Origin: Hygrocybe punicea
Lineage: Eukaryota > Basidiomycota > Agaricomycetes > Agaricales > Hygrophoraceae
Assembly: GCA_963556145.1 (NCBI GenBank)
Contig: OY744462.1
Span: 6,758,001-6,822,000, forward strand
DNA: 64,000 nucleotides
Direction of reading: 5' to 3'
Positions within the stretch are counted from its first letter, which is position 1, and every line of letters starts with the position of its first letter. Both the position numbers and the translations under genes were made by a program. A model generated the notes under the pieces. It had not been told where the DNA came from. It did not search any database and saw only the letters and a list, made by a program, of their open reading frames with translations. Positions 1-12,418 of the stretch are shown here, in pieces.

Positions 1-89
1 TCTACCATTCAGCGATCACTAACCGCCCTCAGGCTCCCCAATCTTTACGTACAGGCTACTCGTAAATAACATCTCCAAGATCATCGACA

Positions 90-912
90 ATGCGCTTTTC
101 TACCGCCTTCGCTTTGCTTGCCTCAGTGGCTGCTGTCTCCGCTAAAACCATTCAGGTCGACGTTGGGTACAATGGCACCAACACGTTTAACCCCCCCAGC
201 GTGAATGCCTCTGTCAACGATATTATTGCTTTCACATTGTACGTAGAGCACTCCCACCGCACGTGTAACACTCTCACTAACGTACTCTCGTCTGCCATCA
301 CAGCACGTCGAAGAACCATGTCAGCGCTCCTCCTCCTCCGCGTCGAGTTTATTCGTAATCGCATTTCTTTCATACAGACATTGACACAGTCAACCTTCTC
401 GTCGCCATGCACCAATTTCAGCTCCTCCGGCATTGACTCCGGTTTCGTCAACGTCCCCGCCGGCGCTACGTCCTTCCAGCAGTTCAGCTTTACCATGAAC
501 AACGCCTCCCTACCCCTCTGGTTCTACTGCCGCCAAGTTGGGTCAGTTACTTACGAAGCTCTGCCACTCGTCATATCCTAATCTTGTCTCATACCCAGGC
601 ATTGCCAGAAGGGAATGGTCTTTGCCATCAATCCCAACGCAAATAAGACATTCGACGCTTTCCGGGTAAATGACTCATTTCACTGCCAAATGGTTCGCTG
701 TGCTGACACATGGCGTCACTTCACAGGCTGCTGCCATGGCCTCCGGATCCACGCCCTCGTCCCCATCAGGCAGCGCCGGCGCCGGCGCCAGCAGTACAGC
801 CTCCACACCTGCTGCTACAGAGACATCCAAACCCTCGGGCGCTGGGCGGCTGGGCGGCAGTGCTGCCAGTCTGCTCATCTTCGTTGGCCTCGTCGCTGGC
901 ATGATGCTATGA
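90..912 (+). CDS. GPI-anchored cupredoxin-domain secreted protein
   Basis: Model: join(90..238,304..319,378..541,599..665,727..912), 193 residues. An N-terminal signal peptide (MRFSTAFALLASVAAVSA) is followed by a plastocyanin-like cupredoxin domain. Candidate type-1 copper ligands are visible: the His of SKNH, the Cys of FYC, and the His and Met of GHCQKGM. A Ser/Thr/Ala-rich linker and a hydrophobic C-terminus ending GLVAGMML suggest GPI anchoring to membrane or wall. Exon 2 is only 16 nt and supplies the SKNH ligand motif; it was chosen because it restores phase and the expected TFTSKNHTLTQSTF run. Such proteins are common in agaricomycetes as extracellular serine-rich cupredoxins; the physiological role is unknown. 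Family call is strong, exon 2 slightly less so. Confidence 0.85.
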
Positions 913-1117
913 TAAGGAGATGAGGGGCTGTTGGGGGCTGAGCAATATATTCTTTTGGCCGTAGATAATTATTTTGTACCAGGGTACAAAAACGCAAAAA
1001 CAAAAAAGGAAAGAAAATACAGCTTTACATACCTATGATACCATACAATGACAAACAACTACACGGTGTCGGCACCACTCAGACTGACGACGAGAACTCC
1101 CTGAGATTACCCGCGAT

Positions 1118-4099
1118 ATGGACGCGATACGCGTAACGAAGGTCTTCACAACCTGTCTGCGTCCAGGGCCTTGATTTATTATTTATTGTCTGGTCTCTAT
1201 CCAGGTTGGGAACGTGAAGTGCAGTAAGACTGGGAACACCTTCACGGGAACCGTCCATTTGACTGCACACCATCTCATCTTCCGCTACGATGAAGGAACT
1301 GAGGAGGAGATGTGGGCAAGTCTGTGTCCTGGTAGTCGGTTCGACATTCACAAATCTCTCCCTCCAGGTTCCTTATCCGCTGATTTCCCTGGTGATGCGG
1401 TTACCACAAACGTTGCAAGGCCACTGTCCACTGTCGTTCTATTGTCGAACCTTTGAAGCGTTCTCGCTGGCGTTTGAGAGAGAGATTGACACCATCAACG
1501 TCTTCGAGAGCGTGAGGGAGCTCACCGTCACTAGTGCGTAGCGCTAGACTCTAAACGAGTCCCCGACGCTCACTTTAAGCATCAGCATCTGCGTCCCAGC
1601 TGTATGCCTTCTTCTATACCCCAAACCCACCGTTTACTGCCACAGATGGCTGGTCAATCTACTCACCTAGGGAGGAATATGGGCGCATGGGTGTCGGATC
1701 GCGCACAAAAGCGTGGCGGTTTACCGACATTAACAAGGACTACGCTGTGGGTACTCAGGCTCTCTTGCATGGTTCCGCTCATCAATGACCCCTCACCATC
1801 TCCAGTTTTGTCCTTCATACCCCTCGCGTTTGGTTGTCCCAACCAGAATCAGCGACACTACACTGCAGTACGCGTCAAAGTACCGGAGTAGATGTCGCAT
1901 ACCCGCGCTCACGTACTTGCACTGGGCAAACTATGTATGTCTTCACCTTATTTTTTGCTTTGCTGCGGAAGTCGCGTTCGTCTGATGTTAGGCGTGTAGG
2001 GAAGCATAACTCGGTCCAGCCAGCCTATGGTTGGCATCACACAGCATCGGTCAATCCAGGATGAGAAACTTATCGAATCTATCTTCCAATCGCACCACTC
2101 TCCCGATTCGCGTGCATCGAATGGCCCTATCTACGGCGCCACCGCAACCAATCTCATCATCGACGCAAGACCCACGGCAAACGCCGTAGCGAACACCGCC
2201 AAAGGTGCCGGCACGGAGAATATGGACCACTACAAAGATGGCAAGAAATTGTACCTAGGAATTGACAACATACACGTAATGCGGGAATCGCTCGCCAAAA
2301 TCGTCGAGGTGTTACGCGAGGCTGACAACACTGCCATTGGCATAAATGTTCAACTTTCTGATGAGAGTCCAGGACAAGGTTTTTTAGACAGGTTGGCCCT
2401 ACGCCGCTCAGGTTGGCTGCGTCACATCAAAGCGATGTTGGAGGGCAGCGTTGTAATCGCCCGCAATGTCCACGTCAATTCCTCGCATGTGCTCGTTCAT
2501 TGCTCCGATGGCTGGGACCGCACCGCGCAACTCTGCGCTCTGGCTGAGATAATACTCGACCCCTACTACCGCACGATGCGTGGTTTTCAGATCCTGATCG
2601 AGAAGGATTGGCTTTCCTTTGGATACAAGTTCATGGATCGCTGTGGACACCTATCTTCGGACAAATTCTTCTTGTCGCCAACGGACAATCTCAATGCTGG
2701 TGGTGGTGCCGATGCTGCCCAGGCGTTCATAGCGTCTGTTCAGAACCGGTTCTCCTCACAGCACCATCTCAAAGAAACAAGTCCCGTCTTTCATCAGTTT
2801 CTCGAAGCCGTCCGTCAAATCCAGCGACAGTTCCCCGATCGCTTCGAATTCAATCAGCGATTCCTCAAGCAGCTGTATTACCACCTCTACTCATGTCAGT
2901 TCGGTACGTTCTTGTATAATTGTGAACGTGAACGGCGCGTAGGTGAGGGGGGCCCGCCACCATGCGAACTTACCGTCAGCGTTTGGGACTTCTTCAATTC
3001 CCCCTCTGAGAGAGAGCAAAATACAAATCGGACCTATGATCCGTCTCTGGATGACCCTACGAATCGAGCACCCGATGCAGACATGGGAGTACTATTCCCG
3101 AATACCAAAGACGTACGATTCTGGCACGAACTCTATGGCAGAACTGACGAAGAAATGAATGGAAGAGTCGTTGCCGCGCAAAACAGGGAGGTCGAGTCTG
3201 TAGAACCGGTTGAAGGTTCAGAGGACGACCCTTTCTTCATACAAGGCACTCCGTCGACAACGCCGCTTCCGCCATCACCTGCGAAATCTGCGCCACTCAC
3301 GCTTTCGCCATCATCCACAAGTTCTAGAAGTGGCTCGCCGTCCGTCGTGGCTGGCTCGCGAGAGATGATGTCGTCGTCCCTGCCGGATATTGCATTAAGG
3401 GGTGGAAAAGATAATCCCAAGCTGTTTGCATCTACATCAGCACTTTCTTCACATGCACAGACTGCTTCTCCAATCGGTTTTCCAACCTCACCAAACCGTA
3501 CTCGTACCAACAAGCCAGCGGAATTCCTTTCCAGCACCGGGGTGAAATCAGTGTGGGGAAAACTGTCATCCAATGCATCTGCTGCACTTTCTGTTGTGCA
3601 AGACGCGTATGTTGGCGTTGCCAAAGATTTAAAGGCGTTGGGAAGCGGCGATGGAGAGAAAACGGCGGAACTCCGTAGTCGGGATTCTCTCAGTGCTTGG
3701 GGAGAAGAGGGACCGTCGGCTTCTCGCGCAGTGGTACCTACATATGCTATCGACTCGTCAAGCAATCCTTGGGCTAGTACGCGTGTCCGTCCACCAGCAG
3801 CATCCCTGCCATTCGATAATCCATGGAACTCAGTGCGAGCATCGCCAGCATCTCCTCGACAAACTAACCCGATTGGAGAATTGTATGGTTCTAGTCCACT
3901 TCCATCAGACCCAACTGTAGCTCCTTCTCTGCTCTCTGCCGAGTCCTACCGCTCAAACCACAGACAACGACGCGAAACCACCCCATCAAGTAGTGTGACG
4001 CCCTTGCGCGATATAGAGAGCCCCAGCTCGAAACCTCCAGCTACACTTCGGTCACCTTCGGTGGGTGGCACAGATCCACTTGGTGTTGGACCACTGTAG
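1118..4099 (+). CDS. YMR1: Myotubularin-family phosphoinositide 3-phosphatase
   Basis: Model: join(1118..1141,1205..1315,1368..1533,1586..1746,1806..1934,2000..4099), 896 residues. An N-terminal GRAM/PH-like segment (VGNVKCSKTGNTFTGTVHL, then PYPLISLVMRLPQTLQG) precedes the catalytic domain. The CX5R signature HCSDGWDRT is present with the nucleophile near Cys365. The family dephosphorylates PI3P and PI(3,5)P2 on endosomal and vacuolar membranes. The exon-2/exon-3 intron uses a GC donor (GCAAGT at 1316). The last 300 or so residues are Ser/Pro-rich and look disordered; no FYVE domain is visible. The tiny first coding exon and the 1586 acceptor are the weakest parts. The reading frame is otherwise intact. 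Confidence 0.9.
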
Positions 4100-4295
4100 T
4101 GTTGCTCAGAAATGACATGTACAGTCTTTGACCCATATTTGTAGAACTTTCGACAGTAAAACAAAAAAACATGGTAAACCCAGTACATCGAAAGATGCAG
4201 ATTAGCGCACGTGTTCCAGATGGCGTGATTGACAAAAAGAACGCTCGCTAAAAAAAAGGTTCCTGGACTCTGTCTTAACTTCCTCAATTTCCACC

Positions 4296-5814
4296 ATGGT
4301 CGCCGCCAACGGAGTGCTGAACGGCTGTGTTCACGCTGCTCTTGCTCCAGGTCACTTTCTTTTCACTTCAGAGTCTGTTGGTGAAGGACACCCTGGTATG
4401 TTCGCGTCTTGGCAACCTTCTCCAACTTTTGGTAATCTCAAGTCATCAGATAAGATTTGCGACCAGGTCTCCGATGCTATTGTAAGTCAAGCAACATAAT
4501 TCTCTGTTGTGCAGCTTGATTGAAAACGCGTAATGTCCAGCTTGATGCTTGCTTAGAGCAGGACCCCTTTTCTAAGGTAGCATGCGAGACTGCCGCCAAG
4601 ACTGGCATGATCATGGTATTCGGCGAGATTACCACCAAAGGTATCATCGACTACCAAAAAGTCGTCCGGGACACCATCAAGCAGATCGGATACGACGACT
4701 CCTCCAAAGGTTTCGATTACAAGACTTGCAACATCCTTGTTGCCATTGAGCAGCAGTCTCCCGACATTGCTCAGGGACTGGACCATGGCTCCCTCGAAGA
4801 GCACGGTGCCGGTGACCAGGGTATCATGTTTGGATACGCAACAGATGAGACAGAGGAGTGCATGCCTCTGACCATTATGCTTGCACATAAGCTTAATGCT
4901 GCAATGGCTGTCGCTCGTCGGTCAGGCGTCCTTCCGTGGCTTCGTCCTGACTCGAAGACCCAGGTCACCATCGAGTACAAAAAGGATGGTGGTGCTACCA
5001 TCCCCCTTCGTGTTGACACCATTGTTATCTCCACCCAACACGCGGAGGAGATTTCAACAGAGAAGTTGCGTAAGGAGATCCTTGAGAAGATTGTCAAGCA
5101 GGTTATCCCAGCCCACCTTCTTGATAGCAGGACGGTGTACCACGTACGTCGACACAGGCCATTCAGATAACCGCTGACAGACAATCTCCCCAGATCCAAC
5201 CCTCAGGACGTTTCGTCATCGGTGGACCACAGGGCGATGCTGGTTTGACGGGTCGTAAGATTATCGTTGACACGTATGGTGGCTGGGGTGCTCATGGAGG
5301 AGGCGCGTTCTCCGGAAAGGACTTTTCCAAGGTCGATCGTTCAGCGGCTTACACCGCTCGTTGGATTGGTAGGTTCATTTTAGTTGTGTTTTTGCGAGTC
5401 TTAAACTTACTTGTGCTGTCAGCAAAATCTTTGGTCGCGGCTGGCCTAGCCCGGCGGGTGCTGGTGCAGCTGTCGTATGCTATTGGGGTTGCAGAACCTT
5501 TGTCAATCTACGTCGACACATACGGCACAAGCAAGAAAACTGACGAAGAGCTCGTCGAGGTCATCCGAAACAACTGGGATCTGCGACCTGGCGTCATTGG
5601 TAACTTGGACTTCTCCTACCTCTTTTATCTCATTGACCGATCTTTGTCTTTAGTTCGTGAATTGGATCTCCAAAGGCCGCAGTACCTCAAAACGGCGTCT
5701 TACGGCCACTTTGGTTCGTGCGAGTTTTTATTTACAATATTTGCTCTTTGTTGAACTTCTTTCACAGGCAACCCGTCCTATAACTGGGAGAAGCCTAAGC
5801 AGCTCAGGCTTTGA
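4296..5814 (+). CDS. SAM2: S-adenosylmethionine synthetase (methionine adenosyltransferase)
   Basis: Model: join(4296..4395,4450..4481,4541..5143,5194..5368,5423..5599,5654..5713,5768..5814), 397 residues, the usual eukaryotic length. It makes AdoMet from methionine and ATP in the cytosol. Signature motifs are seen in order: [20 protein letters not shown] at the N-terminus, [13 protein letters not shown], the glycine-rich loop with [15 protein letters not shown], and a conserved terminal NPSYNWEKP segment. The start ATG sits in a good context (ttccaccATGG). All seven exons join in phase with GT/AG introns of 50-60 bp. The following 410 bp to the next gene are 3' UTR and promoter sequence. Confidence 0.97.
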
Positions 5815-6224
5815 GCTCTTTCCGCTCTTTTGGATGTCGTTATTGGAAGTTCATCCTTCCACTCATTTATTGCTTCAGCATTTTTCTCTCGTAGATTCTT
5901 GCAAACACCCCACTTCCCCCCGTCTTCCAGCGGATCTGCAATCACCATCACTCTCGATCCCTTGCGTTCCGTAGATGTCTGTGGTCCTCTACATGTTTTC
6001 TAATACTTGTGCAGAAATATAACCGCGTTCAACCGCGATTTACGTTTATTGGTGGCACCCCTTACACGTGTGTGAACAGCATTTTTAACCTTTTTATCGA
6101 AAGCAAATTTCGAATTCGAAAAAAATGCAAAGATCTTGCGCACCTCCTTCAAATTCGTTGGCTATACGTCTAACCCTTGCGGGACTGGTCCCCGTTACCG
6201 CTACTCTCCTGTGATTGTGTAACA
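5815..6224. other. Intergenic: SAM synthetase 3' UTR and ADE4 upstream region
   Basis: No coding sequence, RNA gene or repeat was recognised. The last 50-100 bp should hold the ADE4 promoter and 5' UTR, because the ADE4 start codon begins at 6225. No clear TATA box was seen. Confidence 0.5.
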
Positions 6225-8357
6225 AGTGGGTATCCTTTCTGACTGAGCAAACACAAGGTTTTTGATGGGTGACGTCGCCGCACAGTGTGTGGAGTCCTTG
6301 GTCTGCTGCTGCACGAGCCCAGTATCGATGCCGCACCCGAGATTGCTGAGGGTCTGTCGCTTCTGCAGCATCGAGGACAGGATGCGTGTGGCATGGTTAC
6401 CTGTGGACACAAAGGTCGGTTTTATCAGTGTAAAGCCAACGGCATGGTGCGGGATGTCTTCGACGCTAGTGCCATCGCTAGGTTAATCGGGGGGATGGGG
6501 GTTGGTCATGGTATGTGAAAAGTCATTGTTATTTCGTGTATGATATTTATCGCAAATACATTGGTAGTTCGCTATCCAACAGCTGGCAGCTTCCAAAATG
6601 CCGAAGCCCAACCCTTCTATGTGAATTCACCATATGGAATTGTTTTTGCGCATGTGCGTTCTTGTTAAACTTTAACATCTCTCTGCGTTGATGAACTGCC
6701 GACCTAGAACGGGAACCTGATAAACACAGGACCTCTATTGGATTTCCTGGACGAAACGGCGCATCGACACATCAACACATCTTCCGATTCGGAGTTGCTG
6801 CTCAATATTTTCGCCAACAATCTGCAACAAACGGGGAAGATTCGGATCAATGAAGAAGATATATTCATTGCTATCGGCGGGCTGATGACTCAATGCCAGG
6901 GCGCGTATGCATGTGTGGCTATGCTTGCAGGGTTTGGTATCATTGCTTTCAGAGATCGGAATGGTATAAGACCGCTTGGAATGGGTGTCCGGAAAGCTGG
7001 CACAGGTATGGATTATTTGTTCGCTAGCGAAAGCGTCGTAGCGGATGCCGGTGGGTTTGGTCAATGGGAAGATGTAAAGCCAGGTCAGTACAGCTGTGGC
7101 TGATGATAAAATCACACACGAACTCACCGTCACCCACTTTCCAGGAGAAGCTGTCATCATCACTCGCTCCAGTTTATCACGTCGTCAGGTCGCACCTCCG
7201 GCGACTTTTGCGCCAGATATATTCGAATATGTTTATTTTGCTCGGCCAGATTCTGTCTTGGACGGTGTCAGTGTTTACCGAAGCCGCATGGCAATGGGAG
7301 ACTTACTTGCCGATGAGGTTAAGAGGGTCCTTGGCGAGCATAATCTCGCTGTCGATGTTGTCATACCAGTGGAGTCCATCTTTGCAAACGCGTTCTTTGG
7401 TCCCGCAGCTTATTTTATTTTATATCAGGTGCCTGACACCTCACGAGTGGCGGCTCTGAACCTGGCCCAGAAACTACAGCTTCCGTATCGGGAAGGGTTC
7501 ATTAAAAATCGATATGTTGGCCGGACTTTCATCATGCCAGGGCAACAAATGAGGTTAGGTCTTTGCACATTGCCTAAGACCACATCATGACCAGTCTACT
7601 TAGAAAGAAGAATGTGAGACGGAAATTGAATGCAATGGCTCTAGAGTTCGTAGGCAAGAGTGTTCTGCTGGTAGATGGTGAGCGTTTTATTGTGTCAGAT
7701 TGCGAGTCAAAAGTTAAGAATGCATCCATTCGTTTGAGACTCCATCGTCCGTGGTACCACATCCAAAGAAATTGTGCAGATGGCGAAAGATGTCGGTGCC
7801 AAGAAAGTCATTGTGGCTAGTTGTGCTCCTCCCATCCGGTGTGTCTTCTTTTCATCCCAAATTCATGATCGTACCTGATTCCACCCGCTCGGAGTTATCC
7901 AAACGTGTACGGGATTGATATGCCCGCACGGGCGGAACTAGTCGCCTACGGCCGCAATACCCAAGAAGTAGCAGCCGCTATTGGTGCCGATCTTGTCATC
8001 TTCCAAACATTACCAGACCTGATAGCGTCAGTACGACAATGCAATCCCAGCATTACGGACTTTGATTGCTCGGTATTCACTGGGCAATACGTGACTGGGG
8101 GAGTCGACGAGCAATATCTACAATGCTTGGAGCAACTGCGGGCGGACAACGTGAAAGGCAAGATCATGCCTGCGGGTGTCAGCGGGCTTGGGGTTGAGGT
8201 TGGGAGCAATGGTAGGATTCTTCCAAAAGGCGTATCCGATGAGAAAGGAGCTGGGATTAGGTGTAGTGGTATGAACGGTGCTAGTGATACGGTCGGGCTG
8301 CATAATAGCTGGAAGGTTAATGAACCTCTAACCAACTCCCTTGTGTTGTATCCCTAA
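6225..8357 (+). CDS. ADE4: Amidophosphoribosyltransferase (first step of de novo purine synthesis)
   Basis: Model: join(6225,6286..6510,6568..6653,6708..7083,7145..7553,7604..7677,7739..7838,7895..8357). It transfers the glutamine amide to PRPP. The N-terminus MCGVLGLL needs Cys2 as the class-II glutaminase nucleophile, and no plain ATG precedes it. The A of the ATG is the last base of exon 1 (6225), and TG follows the 6226-6285 intron, so the start codon itself is split. [12 protein letters not shown] and SRMAMGDLL motifs follow. The PRPP-binding motif [16 protein letters not shown] is assembled across the 7678-7738 intron. All phases close. The C-terminal tail is about the usual length. Confidence 0.93.
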
Positions 8358-8530
8358 CACATTTTCATATTCAGGATGAAAAAGTTGTGCAAGTTTGATA
8401 GCAGTTTTTCCCCTCACGTGCGTCTTGGGCGACGGCGTGACTCGCATTTGCGTTTTGTGTTTCTTGTTGGTTCCGCTAGACTTTGTCCTTTGCCAATAAA
8501 TATCTCGCTGCTAGACTCTTTACTACCTTG

Positions 8531-10834
8531 ATGGTATTACACTCTACGGTTTCGCGTTTATTCTTCCTGGCCCCCATCGTGTTCATTTCTGGTGGTTTTG
8601 CAAGAGACTCTGCTTGGAATGGATACACACCTTCGGGCTCAAGGTCAACGAAAGCCTTTACTCCATACTATGTCCCGCCAGGCGCGAAGGGGTATGACTC
8701 CGCTTCCCCGCTCATTCATTATACTACCGGCAACTGGTTTGAATCGTTCTCTGCGAATTACGTGCATAACTCCATCCATTGGACAAAGGACCCCAATGCG
8801 ACTATCTCATTTACTTTCACTGGAACTGGAATCGAATGGTTCGGAAACACGGACAAGACTCATGGTGTCTCGCGTGTCTATCTCGATGGCCGTCTGCTGC
8901 AGCATGTGGATAGCTGGAGCACTGTCCGTCGAAAACAGCAACGTATCTTTTGGAAATTTGGCCTGGTCTATGGCAAGCATACGCTCAAAATCATCAACGG
9001 CGAGGAATCTTCTGGCTCCAAGGAAGGCACACGTCTCGATATAGATGCATTTGTTGTTACGACAGTCCACGAGAACCTCGCTCTTGTCTCTCCTGGTGCT
9101 CGCGTGTCTTCGTGGGATTTTGTTCGAGCGCCGTCTCTTTCGAAACAGTGGACTCTGGTACAAAAAGGTTCAACCGGAGTACATGCTATGCAGCTGGCCA
9201 TAATTTCTCCTACTCACGCCATCATAGTGGACAAGGTAGAACACAATCCTGTCACTACCTCCGGACACCCTGCCTGGACCGCACTCTACGACCTTAACAC
9301 GCACGCCATCACGCCGCTCGCTATGCAGTCTAACTCCTTCTGTGCTGGTGGTACCTTTCTCAGCAACGGAACGCTTGTCAATGTCGGAGGTAACCCTGTC
9401 GTAGGCAGCCTCGCAGACCCAGCGGACTTCGGCGATCTCGATGGTCTCCAGGCTGTTCGAATATTTGAACCTTGCGATTCGCCAACGGTCGATGGTTGTA
9501 AGATGTTCGAGGATCACTCGCGGGTCCGCTTGGCTAGCCCTCGCTGGTATAATACTGTGCTTCGGATTTCGGATGGCAGCGCAATGATTATTGGTGGGTC
9601 CAAAAAGGGAGGCTGGAACAATAATGTGACAGTCAATAACCCAACCATCGAGTATTTCCCATCGAAATCGATTCACAACTCAAATGGTTTACCTATTCAC
9701 CTACCCTTCTTGATCGACACACTCAATTCTAACTTGTTCCCCATTGCTTTCTCACTGCCCGATGGATCCGTCTTCATGGCTGCGAACAATGATGCAATGA
9801 TCTACGATTGGAAAGCGAACACTGAGCGAAGGTTGCCTGCGATACCCAACGGAGTTCGTGTGACTTACCCCATGACTGGGACTGGCCTCTTGCTCGCACT
9901 TTCACCGGAAAACAACTACACTGCAGAAATCCTTCTTTGTGGAGGATCGACCATTGATGACACTAAGCCTGGGTACCAGATTTCTTCACAAGATGTTGCT
10001 TCCGCGCAGTGTTCTCGGATGGTGCTCACTGACGATGGTATCGCTGCCGGATGGGAAGTTGAACAGATGCCGCAAGCACGAATCATGCCCGATGCTGTGC
10101 TGATGCCAACGGGCGAGGTCTTGATTGTCAACGGTGCGGGTAGTGGGATCTCTGGGTACGGCAATGTGCTTCACCAAGTCGGTACCTCGAATGCCGATAA
10201 TCCTGTCCTAACCCCCGTGCTTTATAACCCGCTGAACCCTAACGGCGCTCGGTTCACTTCGGACGGTATGCCAACGAGCGACATTCCAAGGATGTATCAC
10301 TCCGTGGCTACGTTAACTCCGAATGGTGACATTATGGTAGCAGGAAGCAATCCAAATTTGGATAGGAGTGAGCTGAAGTATGGAACAGAGTATCGGGTTG
10401 AGTGGCTTCGTCCTCCGTACATGAGCAGCGACAGACCTACTTTCGAGTCTGCTGGGTTCAAGTTACTCGGGTTTGGGCAGACCGTGGACTTGGGTGTAAA
10501 CGTACCGCCTTCATTGGATGTCTCAGACGTCAGAGGTGTGTCACATAATGCCATTGACGACAACAACACTTAACCTATTTTTTCAGTGGCGCTCATGGAT
10601 CTAGGATTCGTAACACATGCGGTACACGCTGACTCTCGCCTGGTTTACCTAGTATGCTCTTTGTCCAGCAACAACAAGAAGCTTACTATCACAGGCCCAC
10701 CAAACGGCAATGTTTACCCACCAGGGCCAGGCTGGCTATATCTTGTGGTGAATGGGACCACAAGCAACGCTATTAAAATCCTCGTAGGAGACGGGAAAGG
10801 ACCAGTTGTTGACGAGGAAGCCCGGAATAAGTGA
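8531..10834 (+). CDS. Glyoxal oxidase, copper-radical oxidase (CAZy AA5_1) with extra N-terminal domain
   Basis: Model: join(8531..10535,10587..10834), 750 residues. A signal-peptide-like start (LFFLAPIVFISGGFA) indicates secretion. Residues of about 30-190 form an extra domain resembling the jelly-roll modules common in agaricomycete surface proteins (PNATISFTFTGTGIEWFG). The kelch-type glyoxal oxidase core and a C-terminal domain follow. Expected copper and radical residues are visible: Cys271 (SFCAGG), Tyr340 (RWYNTV), Tyr589-His590 (MYHSVATL) and His679 (VTHAV). The family oxidises small aldehydes to acids and supplies H2O2 to lignin peroxidases. The start at 8531 was chosen because the longer frame upstream begins with TTG. 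The intron 3' of VSDVRG is well supported. Confidence 0.92.
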
Positions 10835-11142
10835 GCTAGATGCTCCCTTTTCACGTTGATGTTCCAACAGCTGAACTGAACTGAACTGCAGCATGCTTCA
10901 AAATACAATTGTTGATCAATACGACGAATCCAAAGGTGGCAACAATGATGACACCGAGTAGACCTAATTTCTATCATGCACATGAACATTACAGCTATTC
11001 AACTTGATTTGTACAGTCCCTTGGCGCGCCTTTCGTAGCATCTGTTGTAGTAGCATTATATCCCTAATATTAATCACCTCCACGATGAATGGATCGGTTT
11101 ATTAGATATGATGTGGAGAGAGATACAGCATGACATCCCCAA
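10835..11142. other. Intergenic region between convergent glyoxal oxidase and PNO1 genes
   Basis: About 300 bp of AT-biased sequence with no coding signal; it holds the two 3' UTRs. A short direct repeat GAACT(GAACT)n-like run occurs near 10872-10890. Confidence 0.5.
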
Positions 11143-12285
11143 TCAGAAGGCCCGCTGCTTCATGCGACTACTGACAGTCCTCAGCCCGGCATACACCTTG
11201 CCTGGAGGTGACCCAAGAATAAGAGATACAACGGCATCCCGGGCGATTTTGATATTTTGGAATGAACCCATAATGTGTATTTTTCTATTGGGAAACAAAT
11301 TCATTAGGGTAACAGGAGGCAGGCTACAGCAGGGAGGATAGACATACGAGTCAGCGAGTACGATTCGAGTCCGACTAGCATTTTCAATGGTAAATTTGGT
11401 TTTACCGTCTTGGCCTGCTATACGACCTTGTCGTCGGAGGACGGCGTTAACAACCCGGAAAACATTGGTACAACCAACAAGACATAGTAAAGGCTGGCAA
11501 CCGCAAAAATAAACTCACCGATGGCACGCGACAGGTGGTCACCGTGTAACGTTTTGACGTCCTTGATCTCAAAGGTGTCCAAGTAGAGGTCATCAAGCCG
11601 CAATAGGGCAATAGCATCCTGTTTTGAAGTACCAGGAAGTGAGTTCGGAGGAGGGTTGTCAATGGATTCGTGGTCTTACATTCACATCAAAGCCAAGGGC
11701 ATACGCTTTCACGAAGTCTGCCCCTTTCTGCAGTGCACCTATATCTTTCGTATGTTTTGACGTCTATACCAGCAAGCGAGAACAAAATTATGTGAATCAT
11801 CCAGGCAAATGAAATGAAATGGAAGTAGGACTACGCACTCGTGCCTCCACAGATCTTCGTTGCACATTCATCCTTACCTGGAGACCCAAAATCTCAGTCA
11901 GAGGACCAAATATATTGATCCAGTCTTTCTTTAGAGGTGTCATCCGATGTGGGGGTATGGCTATCCGTCTTATCTCTGACTTTAAAGTGGTCCGAATCGC
12001 AGAGGCAGGCAATGGTGGGAAGGCTGGCGCAGAAGTGACCTGTGGAAGCGATGTGGGGTCGGCATCGATCATCAACTCGTCATCATCATCGACGATTGGA
12101 GGAACCGTGGGTGAAGGATTGTCGGGCTGCTGTTCCACTGGCACCTGGTCGGTGGATGGTTCTTCATTCATGTGCGAGTCCCCGTTGCCTGCAAGGTCTG
12201 CTGTTCTGGGAACCTTCCTGGACACCCTTCGGCGGTTTTTTCTGCGTGCAGCAGATGCGATAGGAACGTTATGTATAACAACCAT
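11143..12285 (-). CDS. PNO1: Pno1/Dim2-type KH-domain small-subunit ribosome assembly factor
   Basis: Model: complement(join(11143..11284,11348..11426,11519..11618,11680..11763,11839..12285)), 283 residues. The N-terminal third is basic and then acidic ([11 protein letters not shown]). The conserved half contains [20 protein letters not shown], the [19 protein letters not shown] segment and a KH-like [16 protein letters not shown] motif, ending SRMKQRAF. Pno1 binds 20S pre-rRNA in the 90S/pre-40S particle and recruits the Dim1 methylase. The start is the first real ATG (12285); a longer frame begins with GTG. It lies head-to-head with the dephospho-CoA kinase gene, with 133 bp between start codons. 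All exon phases close. Confidence 0.93.
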
Positions 12286-12418
12286 GGCGGAGGGACGACC
12301 GTGACACGGACTTCCAGGTCTGCTCACACGAGGTTTGCGCTAGAAAAAATATATTACGTAAGTACGAATATCTTATCTGATTATTTTATCAACGCCAACC
12401 AGGCCACCACCAACTGGG
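12286..12418. promoter_or_regulatory. Short bidirectional promoter PNO1 / dephospho-CoA kinase
   Basis: Only 133 bp separate the two divergent start codons, so both promoters and 5' UTRs must be packed here. An AT-rich patch lies near 12340-12385. No specific factor site is claimed. Confidence 0.5.

Noticed and set aside
12285..12327. Longer PNO1 start (MSRPGSPC)
   Set aside because: That position is GTG, not ATG; the first ATG is at 12285.
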